Of a stretch of DNA of 64,000 nt, positions 17,997 to 25,763 are shown in pieces (the stretch's first letter is position 1; every line of letters begins with the position of its first letter). The notes below the pieces were generated by a model, which worked only from the letters and a program-made list of their open reading frames with translations, had not been told where the DNA came from and made no database searches. The stretch is from Bacillota bacterium (GTDB lineage Bacteria; Bacillota; Dethiobacteria; DTU022; PWGO01). The position numbers were made by a program, and so were the translations under genes. The stretch covers positions 1 through 64,000 of the forward strand of contig JAAYSV010000019.1 of NCBI GenBank assembly GCA_012518215.1, in the 5' to 3' direction.

Positions 17997-19156
17997 GGCC
18001 AGACCACCACCTTGCTGCGCCTGAAAGCCGGTCGGTTAATGAAGTTGGTGACATTGTTGTAATCTACGTTGCAGTCCACGGTTGTTCTGTTGTGTCGTCC
18101 CGAAGAAATTTCGATTTTTACATCCCGTGGAAGAAAGACAGCCGGAAGCAAAGTTAGAACTGCCGCAAAATGATTTTTACCCAGGGCATGGATATGGATA
18201 AAAAGGGGGCTGGCACGACGATTATATTCTTTACTAGCAGGGCTTATACCGGCTTTGTCCCTGGTGGATATAAAGAAATAGTTATGAGGGAGCCCGAATA
18301 CTACCCGCCTTGGATGTGTATCTATTGAATTCCCCCGACAAAAACCCAACATCAAATCGTGGTCATCTGCAAAATTTTGTTCTGCTTCTGTATCGTCCGG
18401 TAGCACATGTTTGCCTTTATTATTTTCCCTGCCGTAACTTCGATAACAAAGCATTTCATAACCTATCCTGTTCAGGACCTCAAGTGCATCAGATCCGGTA
18501 AGGGCTATCCAAACGCGGCTATACCTGCTAAATGCTGAATACTCAGGCAATGCATCATTACTATTGTCAACTTTGATCTCGCGTAGCAAGGTTTGTAAAC
18601 ATGTACCAAGATCTTCAACAGTTTCAGGCATTTTCCAGAATTTATTTCCGTTGCAGGCTATGGATTCGAGTGAAAGTGAACCAAAACCTTTGCGAGAACG
18701 TGCCCCGGCCGCACCAAACAGGCCAAGTGCCTGCAAAGCAAGTGGTAAAAAGTGGGCGGCCTCTTCCGGTATTCCCTTTTTTGTTCGAATCTGCAGGGTA
18801 AAGCGACCACCTGGCTCTAGATGAGGACGCATAGCGTTACCCCTTTGGTCTATTACACCGTACCCCAGATAGCGTATTCCATTAAAATTTAGCCAGCTGC
18901 TCTCTTTTTTTTCGGATAACCCTTCTTGATCTCTTATCGTTAACAGAGTAGATGACTGACCTTTAGTGCTACCAAAAACAATGTTCTCTAGACTCTTTAC
19001 CGTGGACCATTTGCGTAGCTGGGCCAGTGCTATTGCCCGAAACCAGAATCGTAATAATCCTTTTATCGAGGACGGTCGAAGTTCTGCATGTTTGTTCGGG
19101 TTTGCTCCTCCCAAAAACAGGGGAGTTGTTACCCGGTAGGTTGCATCCCAATTCAC
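17993..19156 (-). CDS. cmr1: Type III-B RAMP protein Cmr1
   Basis: This 387-residue Cas7-like subunit would sit at the target 5' end of the Cmr complex. The N-terminus TPLFLGGANPNKHAELRPSS followed by IKGLLRFWFRA is the Cmr1 signature, with VFGS near residue 60. The start is GTG 19156 behind GGAGGT. It is the first gene of the cmr1-6 operon and overlaps cmr2. Confidence 0.93.
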   Translation of the reverse strand: MNWDATYRVTTPLFLGGANPNKHAELRPSSIKGLLRFWFRAIALAQLRKWSTVKSLENIVFGSTKGQSSTLLTIRDQEGLSEKKESSWLNFNGIRYLGYGVIDQRGNAMRPHLEPGGRFTLQIRTKKGIPEEAAHFLPLALQALGLFGAAGARSRKGFGSLSLESIACNGNKFWKMPETVEDLGTCLQTLLREIKVDNSNDALPEYSAFSRYSRVWIALTGSDALEVLNRIGYEMLCYRSYGRENNKGKHVLPDDTEAEQNFADDHDLMLGFCRGNSIDTHPRRVVFGLPHNYFFISTRDKAGISPASKEYNRRASPLFIHIHALGKNHFAAVLTLLPAVFLPRDVKIEISSGRHNRTTVDCNVDYNNVTNFINRPAFRRSKVVVWP

Positions 19157-19212
19157 GGTTTAGATACCTCCAGTCTCTTTAAAAAGTATTCAAGATATTT
19201 TTTTTGCTATCA

Positions 19213-19593
19213 TCACCTTTTTTCCCTCGCTCGTTCACGCATAACCTGCAGGTTAAGGATCTCGGCGGGCTCGAACCGAGGGGTAATTTCACCGGCGCCT
19301 GGACGCAGACGAAGTATTGATGGAAAATGGCCGATCCGGCCGTGCAACTGTGCCAGCAGGGCCGCTGCGCTGTAGTTCAGAGAAGGCAAATTGATCAGCA
19401 GCGGTTCTGTCTGCCATTCCCGCGGGCTCAGTCCGGCATGGTCCAGCATTGCTTCGATCTGTGCTTCGATAGGTTCGCCGGGATCGATCTGACTTGGTAT
19501 TTCGGTCACACTTGTTATTTCCAGGCCGGCGAGAACCTCTATTCCGTCCAGTTGGCTTTCGGTGAACGGATGGGCAAAATTCAGGATCTGCAT
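19213..19593 (-). CDS. CRISPR-associated Csx15-like protein
   Basis: This 126-residue protein begins MQILNFAHPFTESQLDGIE and contains WQTEPLLINLPSLNYSAAAL, LHGRIGHFPSILRLRP and EILNLQVMRERAR. The pattern matches what I recall of the Csx15 family, a small accessory protein of type III loci with no established activity. The start is ATG 19593; GTG 19599 would overlap the upstream stop. It sits between the CARF-HTH gene and cmr1, which suggests a role in the second-messenger branch. The function is unknown. Confidence 0.65.
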   Translation of the reverse strand: MQILNFAHPFTESQLDGIEVLAGLEITSVTEIPSQIDPGEPIEAQIEAMLDHAGLSPREWQTEPLLINLPSLNYSAAALLAQLHGRIGHFPSILRLRPGAGEITPRFEPAEILNLQVMRERAREKR

Positions 19594-19595
19594 TA

Positions 19596-20474
19596 TCACA
19601 AATCTCCCTTTGGTTCTTTCATCGTAAAGTAGGGTGAGAAACGGGCAATCAAGACATTACGATCCACGCTGTAATCAGGAAAATTCAACCATTCACGCAG
19701 TTTGTCGTAGATGTTGCACAACTGGTTGGCGACTGTTTGTACCCCTTTTCCCAGTGTGGAAGCAATGGAGGAATTTTCAAAACCCTGGCAGGCCAGGCGG
19801 GCCACCTTCCGCTCGGCGGGGGTCAACCAGTGCCGGATGAATTCATCCTGCCGTTTTTCTTCTTCTTTTTGTGTAAGCCTGTGATACCAGGACAGCACTT
19901 CTTGAGGATCATCAAGCTCGGTCACCGTTTGCATCAGAGTTCCAGCTTCCTTCCAGCGAAGAAGCGGTACCGGAACCAACAGGACCTGCTCACCGTTGAC
20001 AGCGTGAAGGTGACGGTTGACACCGGGCCGCCAGCCTTCCGTAATCAGATACCAAACCCGATCATCAGGACCGAATAGGAGTTGGGCTACGGTCATGGCT
20101 ATTACCCCCATTACCTTGCGGCCACCGGAAATGCAGAGGTGAAGGGGGCATCCCTGTTGACGCACCTTCCTGATTACCGAATAAAAGGTTCGCAAGAGTG
20201 CCCGCAGGTCATCTTCAGTTTTAAAATCCTTCACTGCAACGTCTCCGGTGGATATTGCTCTGGTATGAAAAGAGAGATCCGGGTAGTACCCTGTTTCAAA
20301 TTCGGCTTCAAGAACGGCCAGAGCTTCCCTTATAGCGGGGTATTCGGTGTATAAAACGGTAACTTCTTTGATCTTTTTCCCCCTGTCTATAAGGGCATCC
20401 AATGCGAGGGTTACTACCTGCGGCTCAACACCGAGAGTGGCAATCATTGTTTCAGGTTTGTTTTCCAGGCCCAT
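19596..20474 (-). CDS. CARF (Csx14/ring-nuclease-like) protein fused to a LuxR-type HTH
   Basis: This protein has 292 residues. I chose ATG 20474, which has GAGGAGG 8 nt upstream; an in-frame ATG 81 nt earlier has no ribosome binding site. Residues 8-160 resemble the CARF-like Csx14/NE0113 family: MIATLGVEPQVVTLALDAL at the start and CISGGRKVMGVIAMTVA, with the conserved SGGRK loop, in the middle. Residues 217-262 (LTPAERKVARLACQGFENSS and on) form a LuxR/GerE-type helix-turn-helix. The fusion suggests a transcription factor that senses cyclic oligoadenylate made by Cas10. It may also degrade that ligand, as some Csx14-like proteins are thought to. Both activities are inference. Confidence 0.75.
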   Translation of the reverse strand: MGLENKPETMIATLGVEPQVVTLALDALIDRGKKIKEVTVLYTEYPAIREALAVLEAEFETGYYPDLSFHTRAISTGDVAVKDFKTEDDLRALLRTFYSVIRKVRQQGCPLHLCISGGRKVMGVIAMTVAQLLFGPDDRVWYLITEGWRPGVNRHLHAVNGEQVLLVPVPLLRWKEAGTLMQTVTELDDPQEVLSWYHRLTQKEEEKRQDEFIRHWLTPAERKVARLACQGFENSSIASTLGKGVQTVANQLCNIYDKLREWLNFPDYSVDRNVLIARFSPYFTMKEPKGDL

Positions 20475-20650
20475 CCGGAGAACCTCCTCGACACATTTTA
20501 CCAAATTGTGATCGTTGTGGCAATCATCGACATTAAAAATGGAAAAGATGCCCATTCAAATTATCTGGTTACACTATTGGCTTTGAAAGATATTTTTAAA
20601 AAATAGCTTAAATACCAGGCGTACGGATGCCCGGTGGACCTGTTATATTT

Positions 20651-20914
20651 TTAGTAAATCCATTCTTCGCCGCCTTTCTGTATGCCGATTGATTTTCGTT
20701 CCGTATATTTCCGGCTACCCAGTATGTAAAATAGCAGTGAATCTTCATCCTCAACAATTATTTGATTCAGTTCGGAGAGCAGGGAGCGAAACGTTGCTTC
20801 CGTAAGTTCACCTTCAAGGACAGAATTCTGGACCCAGGTAAGGTAACGACGAGAAATCTTCAACACCTTGGCAACCCGCTTTACATTGATGTCATAGACC
20901 AGAATTACATACAT
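20651..20914 (-). CDS. cas2: CRISPR integrase subunit Cas2
   Basis: This 87-residue protein has the ferredoxin-like start MYVILVYDINVKRVAKVLK, with the conserved aspartate (Asp8), and the typical WVQNSVLEGELTEA segment. With Cas1 it forms the spacer integration complex. It follows cas1 by 22 nt. The stretch to the CARF-HTH start (20475-20650) holds no gene. Confidence 0.94.
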   Translation of the reverse strand: MYVILVYDINVKRVAKVLKISRRYLTWVQNSVLEGELTEATFRSLLSELNQIIVEDEDSLLFYILGSRKYTERKSIGIQKGGEEWIY

Positions 20915-20936
20915 TTGTTTATTCTTTTCACCTCAC

Positions 20937-21929
20937 TTACCAACGGCTGACAAAGGGCTGGTATACTTGTTCGCCGATCAGATGTTTTTCCAACTTGTAG
21001 ATTTCCATTCTGATCAATGTCTGGTAACTGACGTTACGTTTGAGCTGCCGATGATAAAAGGTGCTCATCAATTTATCTTCAAATTCCTGCACATAGACTT
21101 TACGCCCCTTGTCTTTTAACAGAACGGCTCCCCCGTGTTTTTCAAAATCCCTTTCTGTTAACATTCTCTTACCTATCAGGTTGAAAAGCACCCTGTCGGC
21201 CAGTATCGGTTTAAAAATTTCCGCAATGTCCAGATTCAATGTAAAGCGGCGAAAGTTGGTAGCATGCAAGAAACCGATCCGTGGATCAAGATGAGTCTTG
21301 TAAATTTCGGTTAATACTTTCATGTAGACAAGGGTGTTTCCAAAGCTGATCAGTGCGTTTAGCGGATCTTCGGGCGGGCGTTTGCTGCGCCCCTGAAATA
21401 AAAAATTTTGTTCGGTGAGGATTTGATTGAATGATTCGTAATAATGGGCCCTGGCATTCCCTTCAAATGCCATGAGTTCTTCAATGCTTTTAGAATCTGC
21501 ACTTTTTTTGGAAAGAGCGGTTATGGCCAAAATTTGTTTTTCAACATCCTTGCCCCGGTTTTGATAGTAGCGCAAGACCTGCAAAATGTTGGCCAGAGCT
21601 CCACTTACAAATTTTTGTGCAAGTTTCAAACGGCTTGGATAATCAAGGTAATGTTCAGTTTGTTTCAGGATCATGTAGCCGGAATTGTAATGTTCGCGGG
21701 GATAGAAGCTGCCGATATAGTGGCCATGGTAGCCCAAAAAATGCAGTATGACCTCATTTTCGTGAAGAAATTCCAGCAACTTTTTGTTAATATCCACTTC
21801 GCCAAAAATAAAGATGTCACGGATACTGGTAATGGGGAAATAACGGGCTTTTTCCGAAGTTTCAACAAAGATCGTATTCCCCTTGCGTTTTAAACGGCCA
21901 CTTTGAAAGAGATAAAGGGTTTTATTCAT
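20937..21929 (-). CDS. cas1: CRISPR integrase Cas1 (type I-B)
   Basis: This 330-residue metal-dependent integrase inserts new spacers. The catalytic residues are recognisable: Glu in MAFEGNARAHYYESF, His in RIGFLHATNFRRF and Glu in LDIAEIFKPILAD. The start is ATG 21929 with GAGGAGC upstream. It lies between cas4 and cas2, the common type I-B adaptation order. No second cas1 (for example an RT-Cas1) accompanies the type III genes. Confidence 0.96.
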   Translation of the reverse strand: MNKTLYLFQSGRLKRKGNTIFVETSEKARYFPITSIRDIFIFGEVDINKKLLEFLHENEVILHFLGYHGHYIGSFYPREHYNSGYMILKQTEHYLDYPSRLKLAQKFVSGALANILQVLRYYQNRGKDVEKQILAITALSKKSADSKSIEELMAFEGNARAHYYESFNQILTEQNFLFQGRSKRPPEDPLNALISFGNTLVYMKVLTEIYKTHLDPRIGFLHATNFRRFTLNLDIAEIFKPILADRVLFNLIGKRMLTERDFEKHGGAVLLKDKGRKVYVQEFEDKLMSTFYHRQLKRNVSYQTLIRMEIYKLEKHLIGEQVYQPFVSRW

Positions 21930-22007
21930 GATTCGCTCCTCATTGATTTTAATTTACTGGCTGGGAAGGCCGGACATTCAGGGTTTAAAGGGGGAAACCC
22001 TTTCGGC

Positions 22008-22511
22008 CTAAGCCCAGCACAATTCAGCATAAGCGCACTTTGAACACAACTTGATCTTCTCGGGAGGCGGGGGATATTCACGATTCAACAGAGCGGTAAT
22101 TTCAAATTTGATCTGTGCAACCTGTCGTGACAAGGTTTCATCAAGAAATAAACGTTCCTTGCGTCGCTCTTCAGGAAAAAGCAGTTCTCCTTCAGCTTTT
22201 ATTCCCATGGCCTCCAGTTCGTGCAGATAGAAGGCCAACTGCAATCTGGCCGCTTCCCGGGCACGGGAAGATTTTTTAACCTCCCCGATGACTAGTTGCT
22301 TGTTGCCGCGGCGAATCAGATCCAGGCAGAGGTGTCCTAGACGGATCTCTTTTTTTTCCCGCCCATAAGATTGTTGGTCAATAAGACGCCCCAGGGCCAA
22401 ATAGACATTGTCTTCATCCGGGCAGATCTGCCGTGAAGCAAGCCAGGCCTGGCGGGGGCAGACCATGTAAGCTTGAACCATACTTCCGGTGATGCGGATG
22501 TTATTTTCCAA
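22008..22511 (-). CDS. cas4: CRISPR-associated exonuclease Cas4
   Basis: This 167-residue RecB-like nuclease carries an iron-sulfur cluster and trims and selects prespacers. The first cluster cysteine is Cys18 in VCPRQAWLAS and the last three lie in CSKCAYAELC at the C-terminus. The nuclease core shows LCLDLI and IGEVKKS (D...ExK). The start is TTG 22511 with GGGAGGAG upstream. It is the first gene of the cas locus, 78 nt before cas1, and that gap contains an inverted repeat (AGGGTTT/AAACCCT). Confidence 0.92.
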   Translation of the reverse strand: MENNIRITGSMVQAYMVCPRQAWLASRQICPDEDNVYLALGRLIDQQSYGREKKEIRLGHLCLDLIRRGNKQLVIGEVKKSSRAREAARLQLAFYLHELEAMGIKAEGELLFPEERRKERLFLDETLSRQVAQIKFEITALLNREYPPPPEKIKLCSKCAYAELCWA

Positions 22512-22874
22512 TAAAACGGGTCTCCTCCCGGTATCATTCTATTTTTCAACCAATGACAACTTATTCTAAATCAGGATTTGAGCCAAGTGCCTTTCATACC
22601 GAATAAAATAGTAGTTTGTTACTAAAATCTATACCGAAAAATAAGTATGAGGTTGCTTGATCAGCAATAGGGAATGGGTGCACAACAACAAAGGAAAATC
22701 AGAAGTGTTCCGGGTTAACCGGAAGAAGCAGATATTATGAGGTTTAAGGGGTATTTTTCAAAATTAAGCCGAAAATCTAAAAGATTTACAACGACACCGA
22801 CAATAATTTACCATCACGGATAGGCTAGAAAACCCATTAAACTAAACTCAGGCATTAGCGAGATCGTTAATATA
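22512..22874. other. Non-coding stretch between cas4 and the CRISPR array
   Basis: These 363 bases are AT-rich and carry no supportable gene. They must contain the cas promoter if the locus is not driven by read-through from the array; I could not settle on one. A repeat-like sequence at 22803-22832 is listed separately. Confidence 0.6.
22803..22832 (-). repeat. Possible degenerate CRISPR repeat at the leader-distal end
   Basis: The segment ending ATCACGGATAGGCTAGAAAA matches the last 20 bases of the plus-strand repeat at 14 positions, including TAGGCT. It sits 42 bases before the first intact repeat, close to one spacer length (35-37). A decayed repeat at this end fits a leader on the opposite side. 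The outer ten bases match poorly, so this is tentative. Confidence 0.35.
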
Positions 22875-24158
22875 GTTTCAATTCCTCATAGGTAGGCTGG
22901 AAATTGAGATATGCGACACAGAGCTTCCAGAGGCAGATAGGTTTCAATTCCTCATAGGTAGGCTGGAAATAAATTCGCGGATATGCTGTCTTTGGAGGTT
23001 TTACAGTTTCAATTCCTCATAGGTAGGCTGGAAATCACATCGAAAATGATTGATGCTGACCTTCCCCTTGGTTTCAATTCCTCATAGGTAGGCTGGAAAT
23101 GGCAATTACCGGATAAAAGGGCGGGTGAAATAATGGTTTCAATTCCTCATAGGTAGGCTGGAAATGGACTACGACTACTGGTGCATGAGAACATACCTGC
23201 AGTTTCAATTCCTCATAGGTAGGCTGGAAATGGCTTTCACCGGCTCGATCTGGCTGTTATGTATAATCGTTTCAATTCCTCATAGGTAGGCTGGAAATAC
23301 GTGGGGACGCAGGAACTAAACGAAGCTTTGAGTTGTTTCAATTCCTCATAGGTAGGCTGGAAATTTTCCGGTTCGTATAATTGATTTGAAATAATAACGG
23401 TTTCAATTCCTCATAGGTAGGCTGGAAATCTAAAACCGCCGGAGGTATTTTTATGAAAAAGTTTTGTTTCAATTCCTCATAGGTAGGCTGGAAATTAGGT
23501 GACGGGAGTCTTTTTGACCCTGTTAAAAGGGTTTCAATTCCTCATAGGTAGGCTGGAAATCCCCTTTATTTTTTCTAGATTGCCTTCAGGCGATCTGTTT
23601 CAATTCCTCATAGGTAGGCTGGAAATCGGAGATGCGTCAGCAAGGGCTGATTGATAGCCTCGAGTTTCAATTCCTCATAGGTAGGCTGGAAATAGATTTA
23701 CCATTTATTGAATATGTGAGTTTTAGACCAGTTTCAATTCCTCATAGGTAGGCTGGAAATAGGGATCTTGCGGAGCCCCTGTTGCGCCGGTGCCGTCGTT
23801 TCAATTCCTCATAGGTAGGCTGGAAATAGCATCCTCACGCTGATAGGGAAGGATTTATGTGTCGTTTCAATTCCTCATAGGTAGGCTGGAAATGTTATCA
23901 CCACGAACTGACGCAAAAAGAGGTTGGTGGTTTCAATTCCTCATAGGTAGGCTGGAAATTTTTATATATTGTGTGGAAACACGTTGCTGTTTCTGGTTTC
24001 AATTCCTCATAGGTAGGCTGGAAATGCGCTTCCCCCGGGGTGTCCACTCCTTCAATATAATCGTTTCAATTCCTCATAGGTAGGCTGGAAATCGGAAAAA
24101 ATGGAAGACTTCTCCGTGTCCGATTGGAGTTTCAATTCCTCATAGGTAGGCTGGAAAT
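22875..24158 (-). CRISPR. CRISPR array, 20 repeats and 19 spacers
   Basis: There are twenty copies of a 30-bp repeat, which on the plus strand begins GTTTCAATTCCTCATAGG and ends TAGGCTGGAAAT. I saw no variant among them. The 19 spacers are 35-37 bp and all differ. Read on the minus strand the repeat ends ATTGAAAC, the 8-nt 5' handle left by Cas6 in many type I-B and III systems. Transcription therefore probably runs on the minus strand, toward cas4, with the newest spacers near 24158. Repeat starts include 22875, 22941, 23006, 23071, 23136, 23202, 23269, 23335, 23400, 23466, 23531, 23597, 23664, 23731, 23798, 23864, 23930, 23996, 24063 and 24129. Confidence 0.98.
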
Positions 24159-24400
24159 CCGTTAAATACACGTATTGCAAGGGTTTATCAAAAAAGGATA
24201 TTTGATTGAAAATATTATCCGGCGTTTCATTTTTACTTCTCCAAATACAAAAAAGCGTTATCTGGCAAGCGTTGCGGGTTTTTTCTTGTCATATTTTTAA
24301 GTGGCGTCGGTTCCCGGGTGTTTTTACATCTCCGGGGGACGACGACAGTTGAATAGCTTTTATTTGCGAATGCCAGCAAAAGCCATTCTACTACTATTTG
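24159..24400 (-). promoter_or_regulatory. Probable CRISPR leader
   Basis: This AT-rich, gene-free stretch abuts the array end chosen as leader-proximal. On the minus strand TTGATA lies 17 bp before TATTTA just ahead of the first repeat; the -10 match is weak. The assignment depends on repeat orientation and on the decayed repeat at the far end. Bases 24401-24579 also show no gene. Confidence 0.45.
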
Positions 24401-24579
24401 ATTCTACACTCAAGGTTGTTTTCCTGTTTTTATATCGGTAATCTTGAATTTATTTTGATGTGCTCCTTTGATATGTCCATGTATTTTACCAGAAGGCTCG
24501 GAGGGGGAATTTTGCGACGGAATGAGAAAAAGAAAGCAACAACGATGCTGATTTAACTGAATGGCGCAAATCAATTCAA

Positions 24580-24609
24580 TTGACAGACATGTGCATAATT
24601 TGTTATAAT
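24580..24609 (+). promoter_or_regulatory. Sigma-A type promoter for the folD-like gene
   Basis: A perfect -35 TTGACA (24580-24585) and a perfect -10 TATAAT (24604-24609) are separated by 18 bp. The folD-like start follows 48 bp later with AAAGGAG. Confidence 0.8.
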
Positions 24610-24656
24610 TGTGCAAGTTTGATCAAATTTTTGTAATAGAAAGGAGTGCTGGTTTT

Positions 24657-25595
24657 ATGACTTTGGTTATCGACTGCGTGGCTATCGGCGATACGATGAT
24701 GCAAGAAATAATTGAAGAGGTCAAGACACTCAAAAGTAAAGGTATTACCCCGGGTATTGCCACCCTGCTGGTGGGGGACGATTTTGGCTCCAGGATGTAC
24801 CGTGGGCAGGTCGAGAGGTTTTGTGAGGAGGTTGGTTTCAACTATATCAACGAGAATCCCCCGGCAGATATTCCCGAGAAAGATGTTATCGAGGTTGTAA
24901 AAAAACTGAATGCTGACAGCGCCGTGAGCGGCATTTTGCCACTGCGCCCCTTCCCGGAACATATTTCCGACAGTGCGGTGATCAATACCATCGATGTGAA
25001 CAAGGATATTGACTGTTTCCATCCTTTCAACATGGGCAAGCTGGCCCTCGGGGAACCCACTTTTCCGCCGGCCACTCCGGCGGCGGTGATTGAAATTCTG
25101 GAGCGCTATGCGCGTGAAGTCGAGAAGGTCGATCCCAAGGATTTCTTCGAGGGAGCGGAGATCGTCGTCGTTGGCCACTCGAATATCGTCGGGAAACCCG
25201 CTGCATTTCTGGCGCTTAACCGCAATGCTACCACCACTGTAACTCATGTATTTACGAGCATGAAGGGCAATCTGGCGCAGCATACAACCAAAGCCGACAT
25301 TCTGATCGTTGCCGCGGGCAAGGCTGATCTGATTGGCCCGGACCTGGTCAAGGAAGGGGCGATCGTGATCGACGTGGGTATAAACCGGGTCAAGGTACTT
25401 GATGAGAACGGCCAGCCAGTGCTCAACGAGAAAGGCAAGCCCAAGACCAAGACTGTCGGTGACGTTTCTTTTGATGCCGTCAAGGATAAGACCAAAGCCA
25501 TCACTCCTGTTCCCGGTGGTGTGGGCTCGGTAACCAATCGCATGCTTATCAAGAATGCGTTGAAAGCCTGCAGGATACAGAACAATCTGTTATAA
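24657..25595 (+). CDS. folD: Divergent FolD: methylenetetrahydrofolate dehydrogenase-like, cyclohydrolase residues altered
   Basis: This 312-residue protein aligns over its whole length with FolD. Nucleotide-binding VVVGHSNIVGKPAAFLAL and the C-terminal ITPVPGGVGSVTNRMLI are clear. Two residues needed for cyclohydrolase chemistry in E. coli FolD appear changed: the catalytic Lys (YVASKRKACEEVGF) is Val52 here (YRGQVERFCEEVGF), and the Gln of ILVQLPLP is Leu96 (ILPLRPFP). The aspartate of KDVDGFHP is kept (KDIDCFHP). It may be a dehydrogenase only, with cyclohydrolase supplied elsewhere. The start is ATG 24657 behind AAAGGAG. A near-consensus promoter and a terminator frame it as a single-gene unit. 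Confidence 0.85.
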   Translation: MTLVIDCVAIGDTMMQEIIEEVKTLKSKGITPGIATLLVGDDFGSRMYRGQVERFCEEVGFNYINENPPADIPEKDVIEVVKKLNADSAVSGILPLRPFPEHISDSAVINTIDVNKDIDCFHPFNMGKLALGEPTFPPATPAAVIEILERYAREVEKVDPKDFFEGAEIVVVGHSNIVGKPAAFLALNRNATTTVTHVFTSMKGNLAQHTTKADILIVAAGKADLIGPDLVKEGAIVIDVGINRVKVLDENGQPVLNEKGKPKTKTVGDVSFDAVKDKTKAITPVPGGVGSVTNRMLIKNALKACRIQNNLL

Positions 25596-25627
25596 ATCGT
25601 GAACCTTCGTTTCAGGTGAACAATTTT

Positions 25628-25676
25628 GGGGACGGTTTTCGCTGCCAGGGGTGGCGAGCCGTCCCCTTTGTCTTTT
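25628..25676 (+). terminator. Rho-independent terminator after folD
   Basis: GGGGACGG (25628-25635) pairs with CCGTCCCC (25659-25666), with further pairing possible in the loop, followed by TTTGTCTTTT. It lies 30 bp after the folD stop. Confidence 0.8.
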
Positions 25677-25763
25677 CGGGCGGCTGGCTTGGTCTCGGGT
25701 CTTTCCCGGCCAAAGGGGGCAGAAAAATTCCCCAAGAAGAAACGATAACGGGTTGTTCTGTTT

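Noticed and set aside
23859-24083. 74-residue open frame inside the CRISPR array
   Set aside because: It is read-through of the repeat; the peptide repeats FQFLIGRLE with each unit and has no gene-like features.
24410-24616. 68-residue minus-strand frame near the leader
   Set aside because: It overlaps the folD promoter, has no ribosome binding site and no recognisable motif.
24580-24656. Possible tetrahydrofolate riboswitch before the folD-like gene
   Set aside because: Only about 45 bases lie between the -10 element and the start codon, too short for that riboswitch, and no matching structure was seen.
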